Source of the DNA: Pseudaminobacter salicylatoxidans
Lineage (GTDB): Bacteria; Pseudomonadota; Alphaproteobacteria; Rhizobiales; Rhizobiaceae
DNA length: 64,000 nt
Assembly (NCBI RefSeq): GCF_003148475.1
Contig: NZ_QGGG01000006.1
Span: 186,001-250,000 of the forward strand
Direction: 5' to 3'
Position 1 is the first letter of the stretch. Each line of letters begins with the position of its first letter. A program made the position numbers and the translations under genes. Shown here one piece after another: positions 8,996 through 16,998 of the stretch. The notes beneath the pieces are model-generated. The model was not told where the DNA came from, did not search any database, and saw only the letters and a list, made by a program, of their open reading frames with translations.

Positions 8996-9616
8996 ATGTA
9001 TAAGCTCTATACGCGTCCCGGCAGTGGCGGTTTCGTTGCCGAAGCGGCATTCGCGCTTGCGGACGTGCCCTATGAACGGATCAATGTCGCCAAATCGGAG
9101 GCGGCCGATCCGCAATTCCGAGTGGTCAGCCCGCTGGGACAGGTGCCGGCGCTGGCGCTTCCGGAAGGCGGTTCGATGACCGAGTCCGCCGCCATCTGCA
9201 TCCTGCTGGGCGAACGGTATCCGGAAGCGGGACTCGCGCCCGGTCTCGGCGACGAGGCGCGCGCGGATTTCCTGCGCTGGATGGCGTTCCTGTCATCGGC
9301 GCTCTATCCAGCCGTTCTGCGCCGCTATTATGCACCCCGTTACACTGCCGATCCCGCCGGCAAGGTCGCCGTGGAGGATGCGGCAACGGCCGAGATCGAT
9401 CGCCACTTCGCGGTGGTCGACGCGCAACTTGCCGGCCGCGACTGGCTGGCGGGCGAGAGGCTGTCGCTTGCCGATGTGTATTTGCTGATGCTCTATTCCT
9501 GGCATCCCGAGGCGGAAGGCGCGCGCAGTTCGTTCCCTAATGTCGAGCGTGTTTGTGAAGGCTTGCGGCAACATCCTGTTCTGAGAGAGTTGAACGCCGC
9601 GCATGAACTGTGGTGA
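8996..9616 (+). CDS. Glutathione S-transferase family protein
   Basis: 206-residue GST with an N-terminal thioredoxin-like domain (start MYKLYTRPGSGGFV, then SPLGQVPALALP with the cis-proline and the MTESAAICILL glutathione-contact segment) and a helical C-terminal domain with the family block RLSLADVYLLML. The ATG at 8996 follows GGAGG by seven bases, so I prefer it to a non-ATG start 15 bases upstream. Substrate is unknown; sequences of this kind in Rhizobiales have detoxification or redox roles. It stands alone after cysK. Confidence 0.88.
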   Translation: MYKLYTRPGSGGFVAEAAFALADVPYERINVAKSEAADPQFRVVSPLGQVPALALPEGGSMTESAAICILLGERYPEAGLAPGLGDEARADFLRWMAFLSSALYPAVLRRYYAPRYTADPAGKVAVEDAATAEIDRHFAVVDAQLAGRDWLAGERLSLADVYLLMLYSWHPEAEGARSSFPNVERVCEGLRQHPVLRELNAAHELW

Positions 9617-9641
9617 AGCTCAGGCAACGCGGCCATCTTCC

Positions 9642-9688
9642 GTGCGACGAGTGTAGCAATTCAGCGTGACCTAAACCCTTCGTCGCAC
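9642..9688. repeat. 9-bp inverted repeat after the GST gene
   Basis: GTGCGACGA at 9642-9650 and TCGTCGCAC at 9680-9688 are exact reverse complements separated by 29 bases, in the gap between the GST gene and the TAXI transporter gene. It could fold as a long-loop terminator or mark a regulatory dyad; there is no T-tract. Confidence 0.3.
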
Positions 9689-9785
9689 AAACGGAGATTG
9701 CGGGTTGGCATTTCGCTTCCGCTGTCTAAACTTCGTCGGCTCGCCGTTCGCAGCAATGGCGCAGCGACCATAAGGGAGGACATGC

Positions 9786-10745
9786 ATGCTCAATCTCAAA
9801 ACCCGTATTCTGGCCGCAAGTGCTGTGGTGCTGACGCTTGGCTTCGGCAATCTGCCGGCCCGCGCGAGCGAGTTCATCAACGTGCTGACCGGCGGCACGT
9901 CCGGCGTCTACTATCCGCTCGGCGTCGCGCTGTCGGAGATCTACGGCAAGGGCATCGAGGGCGCGCGCACGCAAGTGCAGGCCACCAAGGCATCGGTCGA
10001 AAACCTCAACCTGTTGCAGCAGGGCAAGGGTGAGATCGGCTTTTCGCTCGGCGACTCGGTCAAGGCCGCCTGGGAAGGCGATGCGGAAGCAGGCTTCTCG
10101 AAGAAGCTGGACAAGCTGCGGGCAATCGCGGCGATCTATCCCAACTACATCCAGATCGTGGCCAGCAAGGAAAGCGGCATCAAGGACCTTGCCGACCTGA
10201 AGGGCAAGAGCCTGTCGGTCGGTGCGCCCAAATCCGGCACCGAACTCAATGCGCGCGCTATCTTCGAAGCGATCGGCATGAAATACGAAGACCTGTCGAG
10301 GACGGAATATCTGCCTTTTGGTGAATCCGTGGAGCTTATCAAGAACCGCCAGCTCGATGCGACGCTGCAGTCGGCCGGTCTTGGCGTGGCCTCCATCAAG
10401 GATCTGGCGGTGTCCGTGCCGATCAATGTCGTTTCGGTGCCCACCGAAGTGGCCGAAAAGCTCGGCGCTCCTTTCCAGGCTGCGACCATCCCCGCCGGAA
10501 CATATGACGGGCAAGCCGACGACGTGCCGACGCTGGCTGTTACGAACATCCTCGTCACCAATAGCGACGTGTCCGATGAGACCGCCTATCAGATGGCCAA
10601 GCTGCTGTTTGAACATCTCGACCAGCTTGTCGCCGCACACAGCGCCGCCAAGTCGATCAAGCTTGAAGACGCGGTAAAGGGCCTGCCCATTCCGCTGCAT
10701 CCCGGCGCCGAACGCTATTTCAAGGAGAAAGGGCTGATCCAGTAA
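9786..10745 (+). CDS. TAXI-family TRAP transporter substrate-binding protein
   Basis: Periplasmic binding protein of the TAXI class of tripartite ATP-independent transporters. A signal peptide ends near residue 27 (ARA-S). The mature protein opens with FINVLTGGTSGVYYPLG, the signature TAXI N-terminus, and contains KGKSLSVGAPKSGTELNA, another typical block. TAXI ligands that are known include glutamate and 2-oxo acids, but the ligand here is not predictable. The fused permease gene follows, separated by a stem-loop that may allow higher expression of this binding protein. Confidence 0.92.
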   Translation: MLNLKTRILAASAVVLTLGFGNLPARASEFINVLTGGTSGVYYPLGVALSEIYGKGIEGARTQVQATKASVENLNLLQQGKGEIGFSLGDSVKAAWEGDAEAGFSKKLDKLRAIAAIYPNYIQIVASKESGIKDLADLKGKSLSVGAPKSGTELNARAIFEAIGMKYEDLSRTEYLPFGESVELIKNRQLDATLQSAGLGVASIKDLAVSVPINVVSVPTEVAEKLGAPFQAATIPAGTYDGQADDVPTLAVTNILVTNSDVSDETAYQMAKLLFEHLDQLVAAHSAAKSIKLEDAVKGLPIPLHPGAERYFKEKGLIQ

Positions 10746-10763
10746 GGATTCGCAACTGGCTCC

Positions 10764-10795
10764 GGAACGGGTGGGCGAGATGTCCGCCCGTTTCC
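10764..10795 (+). terminator. Intercistronic stem-loop after the TAXI binding-protein gene
   Basis: GGAACGGG at 10764-10771 and CCCGTTTCC at 10787-10795 can pair with one bulge; an inner GGGCG/CGCCC pairing is an alternative. No T-tract follows, so it is more likely an RNA-stabilising or attenuating element between binding-protein and permease genes than a full terminator. Confidence 0.4.
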
Positions 10796-10820
10796 GACCC
10801 TGATGCGAACGGAGGCTCGA

Positions 10821-12959
10821 ATGGCGTCAGACCAGAATTCCCCGCAAGCGAGCGCAGCCGATGCGTTTCATGATCCTACCGGAAGCGGATTTGCGCAGAC
10901 ACGCGAGGGACGCTTTCTCTTCTGGGTGGCGGTTGCGTTCTCGCTTTATCAGATCGCGACGGCCGCCCATATTCTCAACATACCAAGCCAGGTGCTGCGG
11001 GCCTTCCATGTCGGCTTCCTGATGCTGCTGGCCTTCCCGCTGGTGGCGGCTGCGCGCGGCAGCGGCGTTCCTGGCAAGGCGCTGGCCTGGGCGCTTGCGC
11101 TGGCGGGCGTGGCGGTGGCTGCCTATCAATATATCGAATACCAGCCCCTGATCCTGCGTGCCGGCGATCTCAACGATATCGACATTGCCTTCGGCGTGAT
11201 CACGCTGGTCACGGTGTTCGCCGCGGCCTATGTGATGATGGGGCCGGCGCTGCCGATCATTTCCGGCGCTTTCCTGCTCTACGCCCTGCTCGGGCAATAC
11301 CTGCCCGCGCCGCTGGATCATCGCGGATATGACTTCCGGCAGGTCATCGACCAGATGGCCTATGGCACCGAGGGCATATACGGCATCCCGATCTATGTTT
11401 CGGCCACCTACATTTTCCTGTTCATCCTGTTCGGATCGTTTCTTGAGCGGGCAGGCATGATCCGGCTGTTCACCGACGTTTCGCTGGGTCTTGTCGGCCA
11501 TGCGCGCGGCGGTGCCGCCAAGGTGGCGGTGATTGCTTCGGGCATGATGGGTACGATCTCGGGATCCGGCGTGGCCAATGTGGTCACCACCGGCCAGTTC
11601 ACCATCCCCCTCATGAAGCGCTTCGGCTATCGTCCGGCATTTGCCGGCGGTGTGGAGGCGACTGCATCGATGGGTGGCCAGATCATGCCTCCGGTGATGG
11701 GGGCCGTGGCATTCATCATGGCCGAGACGCTGGGCATTAAATATTATGAGGTGGTCCAGGCCGCGCTCATCCCGGCCATACTCTATTTCGCCTCGGCCTT
11801 CTGGATGGTGCATCTGGAAGCCGGCAAGAACAACCTGCTTGGCATGAAGAAAGCCGACCTGCCATCGCCGCTGGCGGCGCTGCGCAAGGGCTGGTATCTC
11901 GTCCTGCCGCTGGCGGTCCTCGTTTATCTGCTCTTTTCCGGCTACACGCCGCTTTATGCCGGCACCATCGGGCTGGCGCTGACGTTGCTGCTCATTCTGG
12001 GCGGCTCGGTGGCGCTCGGCTTTCCCTCGATGGCCTTACGCGTGATCTTCTGGATTGGCCTGGGCTTGATCTCGGCGAGTTTCTTCAAGTTCGGCATCAA
12101 TGCGATCCTGGTGGCTGGCGGGCTGCTGATCGTCGCCAACCTGTTCGTGTCCGGCGGACGGGAAACGCTGGGGCTTTGCCGGGATTCGCTGGCAGAGGGC
12201 GCGCGCACCGCCTTGCCCGTAGGCGTGGCTTGCGCCGTGGTCGGTATCATCATCGGCACGATGACGCTTACCGGCGTCGCCACCACCTTCGGCCAGTTCG
12301 TGGTGTCGGTCGGCCAGTCCAGCCTCATGCTTTCGCTGTTGCTGACAATGGTCATGTGCATTGTGCTGGGCATGGGCATCCCGACGATCCCAAACTACAT
12401 CATCACCTCTTCCATTGCGGGACCGGCATTGCTGGAGCTTGGCGTGCCCTTGCTCGTCAGCCACATGTTCGTGTTCTATTTCGGCATTCTTGCAGATCTC
12501 ACCCCGCCGGTGGCGCTTGCCTGCTTTGCGGCCGCGCCGATCGCGCGTGAAAGCGGCCTGAAGATCGCCATGGAAGCCATCAAGGTTGCGGCGGCCGGCT
12601 TCGTCATCCCGTTCATGGCGGTCTATACGCCTGCGCTCATGCTGCAGGAGGGCGGCACTCTGGCTGCCGCAATCGGCTTCTGGCCGGCTGTCGTCTATAT
12701 CGTCATCAAGACCAGTCTTGCTGTCGGGCTGTGGGGTGCCGCCGTCATCGGCTTCCTGCGCGGGCGCATGCTGTGGTGGGAGCGGCTATTGGCTACCGCC
12801 TCGGCCTTCACGCTGGTGGCGGCAGTGGCGCTGACGGACGAGATCGGTTTTGCACTCGGCGTGATCGTCATTGCCGTCCACTGGCATCGCACCGGCCGGG
12901 CCTCGGCGGCAGACCCTGCCGGCGTTGGCAAGGAAAGTGCGGACCCGGCCGGCCGATGA
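10821..12959 (+). CDS. TRAP transporter fused permease (4TM/12TM)
   Basis: 712-residue inner-membrane protein in which the small (DctQ-like) and large (DctM-like) TRAP subunits are fused, the form that accompanies TAXI binding proteins. The ATG at 10821 has ACGGAGG five bases upstream; an earlier in-frame ATG at 10803 lacks one. Motifs seen in the large domain include GMMGTISGSGVANVVTTGQFTIPLMK, GGQIMPPVMGAVAFIMAE and the second-half GMGIPTIPNYII, plus LADLTPPVALACFAAAPIA. It imports an unknown organic acid driven by a sodium or proton gradient. Its stop overlaps the DUF1850 start. Confidence 0.93.
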   Translation: MASDQNSPQASAADAFHDPTGSGFAQTREGRFLFWVAVAFSLYQIATAAHILNIPSQVLRAFHVGFLMLLAFPLVAAARGSGVPGKALAWALALAGVAVAAYQYIEYQPLILRAGDLNDIDIAFGVITLVTVFAAAYVMMGPALPIISGAFLLYALLGQYLPAPLDHRGYDFRQVIDQMAYGTEGIYGIPIYVSATYIFLFILFGSFLERAGMIRLFTDVSLGLVGHARGGAAKVAVIASGMMGTISGSGVANVVTTGQFTIPLMKRFGYRPAFAGGVEATASMGGQIMPPVMGAVAFIMAETLGIKYYEVVQAALIPAILYFASAFWMVHLEAGKNNLLGMKKADLPSPLAALRKGWYLVLPLAVLVYLLFSGYTPLYAGTIGLALTLLLILGGSVALGFPSMALRVIFWIGLGLISASFFKFGINAILVAGGLLIVANLFVSGGRETLGLCRDSLAEGARTALPVGVACAVVGIIIGTMTLTGVATTFGQFVVSVGQSSLMLSLLLTMVMCIVLGMGIPTIPNYIITSSIAGPALLELGVPLLVSHMFVFYFGILADLTPPVALACFAAAPIARESGLKIAMEAIKVAAAGFVIPFMAVYTPALMLQEGGTLAAAIGFWPAVVYIVIKTSLAVGLWGAAVIGFLRGRMLWWERLLATASAFTLVAAVALTDEIGFALGVIVIAVHWHRTGRASAADPAGVGKESADPAGR

Positions 12960-13330
12960 GTATCTGCATCCTTGCCGGCGGCAAGCTCACCGTGCTGGCT
13001 GCGGCTGCCTTCACGCTGTCATGGACGCATTCGGTGGAAAAGACCCGCTGGCAGGAGAACTGGCAGGTCACGCCTGCCGGGCAGCTGCGGATCGTGGAAG
13101 CGCGGGTGGAGGGTTCGGGGGCGGGCATGGACCCGCCCGAGGGCTCGGTGATGCAGGATGGCTGGTGGGTCTATGTTCCGGCAGTGCCGGTGCAACAGCA
13201 GATCGTGCTGGCGTCCTCGGGCGCGACCGGCGCGGGTTGGTCGTTATGCACGCAGGAGCGCTGCCTTGTTCTGGGCGCGGCGCGGGGTGCGCCCGTAACG
13301 CTCAGTGCGTGCGACGAGGCCGCTCACTGA
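12956..13330 (+). CDS. DUF1850 protein, TAXI-TRAP accessory
   Basis: 124-residue protein with one N-terminal hydrophobic segment (about residues 3-20) and a small beta-rich domain; the FTLSWTHSVEKTRWQENW segment is the DUF1850 hallmark. Genes of this family regularly follow fused TAXI-type TRAP permeases, so it is probably a third, membrane-anchored subunit, though its role has not been defined to my knowledge. The ATG sits inside an ATGA overlap with the permease stop, indicating translational coupling. It ends in convergence with a small candidate minus-strand gene. Confidence 0.82.
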   Translation: MSICILAGGKLTVLAAAAFTLSWTHSVEKTRWQENWQVTPAGQLRIVEARVEGSGAGMDPPEGSVMQDGWWVYVPAVPVQQQIVLASSGATGAGWSLCTQERCLVLGAARGAPVTLSACDEAAH

Positions 13331-13476
13331 AAGGAGGCGTGAGGCTTCAGCGTCGCCTTGCGGCGGGCACAGGCCGGACCGGGCCCGCGCATGTAATGGC
13401 GTTCCGGACGGTAGGTCGGAGCGATGAATTCGCGAAGCGCGAGCGCATAGGTGATAATGCGATTCAACAGTGCCAT
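13324..13476 (-). CDS. Possible small 50-residue protein
   Basis: A short minus-strand frame starting ATG at 13474-13476 encodes 50 residues: an N-terminal hydrophobic/amphipathic helix (MALLNRIITYALALREFI), then a basic tail with RPERHYMRGPGPACARRK. It overlaps the DUF1850 stop by seven bases. The ribosome site is weak (an AGGAT about twelve bases upstream). It looks like the short basic proteins often found in Rhizobiales, but no family is recognised, so it may be spurious. Confidence 0.35.
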   Translation of the reverse strand: MALLNRIITYALALREFIAPTYRPERHYMRGPGPACARRKATLKPHASFQ

Positions 13477-13718
13477 CGTCGTCAAAATCCTGATCCTCGG
13501 CCGCCCCTGAATCCGATGCGATCCACACTAGCGGATGCTCGTGAATAAGCGGTGAACGCGCCGTTAATCTTTGCCTGAAAATGACGTCGAAAATGGCCGA
13601 AAAGCGGAGATTTGCGGGCCTTTCTCCGGCGCCGCGCACATGGCCGTGGAGTGTGCCGGAAAGGTCACAGAAAAACCGGCTACGGGGGGCGCTGAGTCGG
13701 ATTTTCCGCGACCAGTGG

Positions 13719-14399
13719 CTATCCGAGAAATGCCTTCTCGAAGGCGCGTTTGCCGGGTGGTGAAAAGATGACGGCGCGGCTGCCCGGCTCGCGCCGTGCC
13801 CATTTCTCGGAGATGATCTTGTCGAAGATGGCCGCGCCCAGAGAGCCGGCCAGATGCGCGCGCCGTACGCTCCAGTCCAGGCAGGCGCGGCAGACGGGAC
13901 GGCGGAATGTCGCGAGCGCATCAGGTTCGATGCCCACGGCACGAAAGAAGGAGGGGCCTGCCGCGCCCATGCCGATGATTTCGCCATCGCGGATCAGGAT
14001 GCTGCGCTCCAGGAAACCATCCAGCATGGCCACCGCCTGATCGCCGGCAAGGTGGTCATAGCAGATGCGGGCCTCGCGCATGGTCGCCTCGCGCGGGCCG
14101 GGACGCACGCGCTGCGGACCCATGCTTGCCGCCACGCCCATGATCGTTTCCAGCATCGCGGCGATCTGCGGATTGGCAAGGCCGTAATAGCGATGGCGTC
14201 CCTGCGCTGTCAGCGCCAACAGCCCACCGTCCATCAGTTTCGACAGATGCGAACTTGCCGTTTGCACGGTGACACCCGCTTCCAGCGCCAGCTCGCTGGC
14301 CGTCAGCGCGCCGCCATCCATCAGCGCAGTCAGCATGTTGGCGCGGGCCGGGTCGCCGACCAGGCTGGCAATGCGGGCTATATCAGGTCCGTTACGCAT
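13719..14399 (-). CDS. ArsR-family winged-helix transcriptional regulator
   Basis: 226-residue regulator. The N-terminal 80 residues are an ArsR-type winged helix: IASLVGDPARANMLTALMDG, then the recognition region ASELALEAGVTVQTASSHLSKLMDGGLL and the wing GRHRYYGLA. The rest is a longer C-terminal part with two cysteines close together (RPVCRACLDW) that might bind metal or sense oxidation; the classical arsenic-box ELCVCDL is absent. It is divergent from the DUF1127, NIPSNAP and ABM genes, and a 16-base dyad (TTCGAT-N4-ATCGAA) lies right before its start, so it probably autoregulates and controls those genes. Confidence 0.87.
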   Translation of the reverse strand: MRNGPDIARIASLVGDPARANMLTALMDGGALTASELALEAGVTVQTASSHLSKLMDGGLLALTAQGRHRYYGLANPQIAAMLETIMGVAASMGPQRVRPGPREATMREARICYDHLAGDQAVAMLDGFLERSILIRDGEIIGMGAAGPSFFRAVGIEPDALATFRRPVCRACLDWSVRRAHLAGSLGAAIFDKIISEKWARREPGSRAVIFSPPGKRAFEKAFLG

Positions 14400-14401
14400 A
14401 G

Positions 14402-14417
14402 TTCGATCCTAATCGAA
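14402..14417. promoter_or_regulatory. Candidate operator for the ArsR-family regulator
   Basis: TTCGAT at 14402-14407 and ATCGAA at 14412-14417 form a perfect dyad with a 4-base centre. It begins two bases upstream of the regulator start codon and about 35 bases before the divergent DUF1127 start, a position expected for an autoregulatory repressor site. Confidence 0.5.
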
Positions 14418-14451
14418 GCATTTACGCAAGCCAAGCGCTACTCTTCACCCC

Positions 14452-14688
14452 ATGAAGACGAAAACACTCGATGAAAGATGCACCGGCGCGGCTGCTGAAA
14501 TAGCGGTTTCCGACCGGCCAAAGCCTGTCACAATGCTGTTGGCGACCCTGAGGCAGATCGCCTTCTGGTACGAGCGCTGGCGGCAGCGGCAGGATCTCGC
14601 CGAACTGGACGACCACATCTTGCGCGACATCGGCATTTCTCCCCGCGAGGTAGAGCGTGAATGCGCCAAGCCGTGTTGGCGGCGCTGA
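14452..14688 (+). CDS. DUF1127 small basic protein
   Basis: 78-residue protein ending in the DUF1127 motif: WYERWRQRQDLAELDDHILRDIGISPREVERE lies near residues 40-71. Short DUF1127 proteins in Agrobacterium and Rhodobacter influence phosphate uptake, RNA turnover and small-RNA maturation; the family core here is preceded by about 35 unrelated residues. It is divergent from the ArsR-type regulator with an operator-like dyad between them and is followed by two small ferredoxin-like-fold genes. Confidence 0.85.
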   Translation: MKTKTLDERCTGAAAEIAVSDRPKPVTMLLATLRQIAFWYERWRQRQDLAELDDHILRDIGISPREVERECAKPCWRR

Positions 14689-14766
14689 GCGAGCATGGCA
14701 CGAAAGCAAGTGCCGAGGTTTCGATGGAGATCGAACCATCATTGTTCGAAAAGGAAGGAGACAAAG

Positions 14767-15099
14767 ATGACCATCACCTGCTTCATCCGCTATGAGATCG
14801 AGCCGTCCGGTAAGGCGGATTTCGAGCATTATGCGCGCAACTGGGGCCAGGCCATCCCGCGCTGCGGGGCTGAGTTGATCGGCTATTTCGCGCCGCACGA
14901 AGGCTCCGCAACCACCGCCTACGCGGCCTACAATATCGACAGCCTTGCCGCCTATGAAGCTTATCGGGCGCGCCTTGCCGCCGATCCCGTCGGTCGCGAG
15001 AACTATCTTTTCGCGCAGGAGAAAAAATTCATTCGTCGCGAGGACCGCATTTTCCTGAAATGCGTCTCGCTACCCCATGCTTCGCTGGTGCAGCCATGA
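14767..15099 (+). CDS. NIPSNAP-family protein
   Basis: 110-residue dimeric alpha-beta barrel protein of the NIPSNAP family; start at the ATG at 14767 after an AAGGAGA site. Family features are the N-terminal strand ITCFIRYEIEPSGKADFEHYA, the GAELIGYFAPHEGS segment, and YEAYRARLAADP. Biochemical role is unknown; bacterial NIPSNAP genes often sit beside ABM-fold monooxygenases, as here. Its stop overlaps the next start by four bases (ATGA), so the two products are made together and may form one assembly. Confidence 0.88.
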   Translation: MTITCFIRYEIEPSGKADFEHYARNWGQAIPRCGAELIGYFAPHEGSATTAYAAYNIDSLAAYEAYRARLAADPVGRENYLFAQEKKFIRREDRIFLKCVSLPHASLVQP

Positions 15100-15440
15100 T
15101 TGCGGTTATCTTCGAGGTCACTCCGGCCGAAGGCTGCAGCGATGCCTATCTGGGCCTTGCCGCCGACCTGCGTCCGTTGCTTGAGGGCACCGACGGCTTT
15201 CTTTCGATTGAGCGCTTCCAGAGCCTGTCCGATCCCTGGCGGCTTTTGTCGCTCTCCTTCTGGCGGGACGAGGCGGCGGTAGCGGCCTGGCGCAATACGG
15301 AAGAGCATCGGCAGGCGCAAAGGGCGGGGCGCGGCGGTATATTCGCCAACTACAGGCTGCGCATCGCGCATGTCCTGCGCGACTATGGCATGCAGGAGCG
15401 AGGGGAAGCCCCGGCCGATAGCCGGAGCGTTCATGGCTAG
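15096..15440 (+). CDS. Antibiotic biosynthesis monooxygenase (ABM) fold protein
   Basis: 114-residue ABM-domain protein. The chosen ATG at 15096 overlaps the NIPSNAP stop and gives the family start IAVIFEVTPAEG; the pattern LLEGTDGFLSIERFQSLSDPWRLLSLSFWRDEAAVAAWRNTEEHRQAQRAG is the classic ABM core. ABM proteins include heme-degrading and quinone-forming monooxygenases as well as many of unknown role; the heme-binding residues of IsdG types are not evident. Probably expressed with the NIPSNAP gene under the ArsR-type regulator. Confidence 0.88.
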   Translation: MIAVIFEVTPAEGCSDAYLGLAADLRPLLEGTDGFLSIERFQSLSDPWRLLSLSFWRDEAAVAAWRNTEEHRQAQRAGRGGIFANYRLRIAHVLRDYGMQERGEAPADSRSVHG

Positions 15441-15467
15441 CGCATGACCTGCGAAAAGTTGCGGACT

Positions 15468-15506
15468 GGCGCGCGATGACGCTTCAAGGAAAAGTCATTG
15501 CGCGCC
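15468..15506. terminator. Stem-loop between convergent ABM and mbfA genes
   Basis: GGCGCGCGATGAC at 15468-15480 pairs with GTCATTGCGCGCC at 15494-15506, 13 base pairs with one mismatch and a 13-base loop. It lies between two converging genes, as expected for a bidirectional terminator; there is no strong T-tract. The bases just before it (about 15440-15466) resemble a common Rhizobiales intergenic repeat. Confidence 0.5.
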
Positions 15507-15524
15507 GGACGCCGCACCGCACTG

Positions 15525-16508
15525 TCAGGAACTGCCGATCAGCACGCCTGCGCCCAGCACCAGTGCGCCGCCCAGCACCACTTGCAGGGTGGCGCGCATC
15601 CAAGGCGTTTCCATGAAGCGGTGCTGGATGAATACGATGGCCCACAGTTCGAAGAACACCACGATGATGGCGATGGTGGTGGCGGTCCAGAAATCGGTGA
15701 TGAGGTAGGGCAGGGCATGGCCCAGCCCGCCCAGCGTCGTCATGATGCCGCAGGCAAGCCCGCGGATCAGGGGCGAGCCACGCCCCGAAATCCTGCCGTC
15801 GTCATGCGCGGCCTCGGTGAAGCCCATAGAGATACCCGCGCCCACCGAAGCCGAGAGGCCCACAAGGAAGGTCTGCCAGGTGTCCTGCGTGGCGAAGGCG
15901 GCGGCGAAGATTGGCGCCAGCGTGGAAACGGAGCCGTCCATCAGGCCGGCGAGACCCGGTTGCACCATGGTGAGGATGAACTGCCTGCGTTCCGTGGCAG
16001 CTTCCTCGGCCCGCACATCGTCTGTCAGGAGTTTGTGGCCGAGCCGTGCGGCAAGCGATTCATGCGTCTTTTCGGCGGCGGCCAGATCGCCCAGAAGCTT
16101 GCGCGTGGAGGCGTCGGATGTGCGCTTGGCCGCTTCGATATAGAAGCGATAGGCCTGCTCCTCCATCTGCTCGGCCATGGCGCGCACCTTGTCGAGCCCC
16201 AGCGGACGCACCAGCCAGTCGGGTTTGCGTTCGTAATAGCCACGCACATGCTCGCGGCGGATCAGCGGGATGCGGTCGCCGAAGCGCTTGCGGTGCATTT
16301 CGATCAGCACGGTGCGGTGCCCGTCTTCTTCTTCCGCCATTTCCTCGAACACTTTGGCGGAGTCGGGATATTGATCGGCCAGGCCATCGGCGTAAGAGCG
16401 GTAGATGCGGGCATCATCCTCTTCCGAGGAGATCGCCAGAGCGAGGATTTCCTGCTCCGACAGGGAATCGAAGGAGCGGCGGCCAAGGCCGAGGACACGG
16501 GAAAACAT
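15525..16508 (-). CDS. mbfA: MbfA, membrane-bound ferritin / iron exporter
   Basis: 327-residue fusion of an N-terminal ferritin-like (rubrerythrin/Erv) diiron domain and a C-terminal VIT1/CCC1-type membrane domain. ExxH diiron motifs are seen at residues 61-64 and 146-149, with further acidic ligands near residues 29-31 and 113-117. The membrane part starts near residue 190 (GLAGLMDGSVSTLAPIFAAAF) and has about five helices. In Bradyrhizobium and Agrobacterium MbfA exports iron and protects from iron and peroxide stress, and Irr represses it. A perfect Irr-type palindrome directly upstream shows the same control here. Confidence 0.94.
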   Translation of the reverse strand: MFSRVLGLGRRSFDSLSEQEILALAISSEEDDARIYRSYADGLADQYPDSAKVFEEMAEEEDGHRTVLIEMHRKRFGDRIPLIRREHVRGYYERKPDWLVRPLGLDKVRAMAEQMEEQAYRFYIEAAKRTSDASTRKLLGDLAAAEKTHESLAARLGHKLLTDDVRAEEAATERRQFILTMVQPGLAGLMDGSVSTLAPIFAAAFATQDTWQTFLVGLSASVGAGISMGFTEAAHDDGRISGRGSPLIRGLACGIMTTLGGLGHALPYLITDFWTATTIAIIVVFFELWAIVFIQHRFMETPWMRATLQVVLGGALVLGAGVLIGSS

Positions 16509-16521
16509 GAGAAGAATCCAT

Positions 16522-16544
16522 TAGTTTAGAATAGTTCTAAACTA
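16522..16544. promoter_or_regulatory. Iron control element (Irr box) upstream of mbfA
   Basis: TAGTTTAGAA and TTCTAAACTA, exact reverse complements of ten bases, flank the triplet TAG. The core TTTAGAA-N3-TTCTAAA (16525-16541) equals the ICE consensus bound by Irr in Rhizobiales. It lies 14 bases upstream of the mbfA start codon, well placed for repression when iron is low. Confidence 0.9.
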
Positions 16545-16668
16545 TGTGAGTGGCCAGCCGGGGTCAATGGGTCGCCGCTACGACATGGCAGATATGCAAT
16601 CCGGCGGACCTTTTTATAGGCTTAGCTTTGCCTACATAGGCTGGGTTCAACAATCGGGAGCATGTCTG

Positions 16669-16986
16669 ATGGCAGCCAGCAAGCAGCATATCGATCCCAA
16701 GCCAATCCTTGAACTCATCGCCCGGATGGAAGCCGATCTGGAACGCCTCAAGGGGATGTTGCAGCCGCCCGCGCAGGAATTCGACCCGGCCGACCCTCGC
16801 AACAAGACGTCGGAAGGCAAGCTGACCCCGGAGGGCGTGGAGTGCTGCTATCGCATGTTCGACGAGGGCAAGAGCCGCTATTCAGTTGCGCGGGCAATGA
16901 AGATTTCCTTCGCCGCCGCCACGCACCGCCTCAATTCCTGGCGCAAGGCAGGCGGCAAGAAACGCCAGCGCTTCCTGCTGGGTTAG
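16669..16986 (+). CDS. Small helix-turn-helix-like hypothetical protein
   Basis: 105-residue soluble protein starting MAASKQHID at the ATG at 16669, after a GGGAG about nine bases upstream. The first half contains a helix (ELIARMEADLERLKGML) and a proline-rich linker; the second half, GVECCYRMFDEGKSRYSVARAMKISFAAATHRLNSWRKAGG, reads like a helix-turn-helix of the recombinase/terminase type. No named family is recognised. It might be a small DNA-binding regulator, but the target is unknown. It is divergent from mbfA and converges with the ABC permease gene, 12 bases away. Confidence 0.65.
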   Translation: MAASKQHIDPKPILELIARMEADLERLKGMLQPPAQEFDPADPRNKTSEGKLTPEGVECCYRMFDEGKSRYSVARAMKISFAAATHRLNSWRKAGGKKRQRFLLG

Positions 16987-16998
16987 CTCTCTGTTTTT

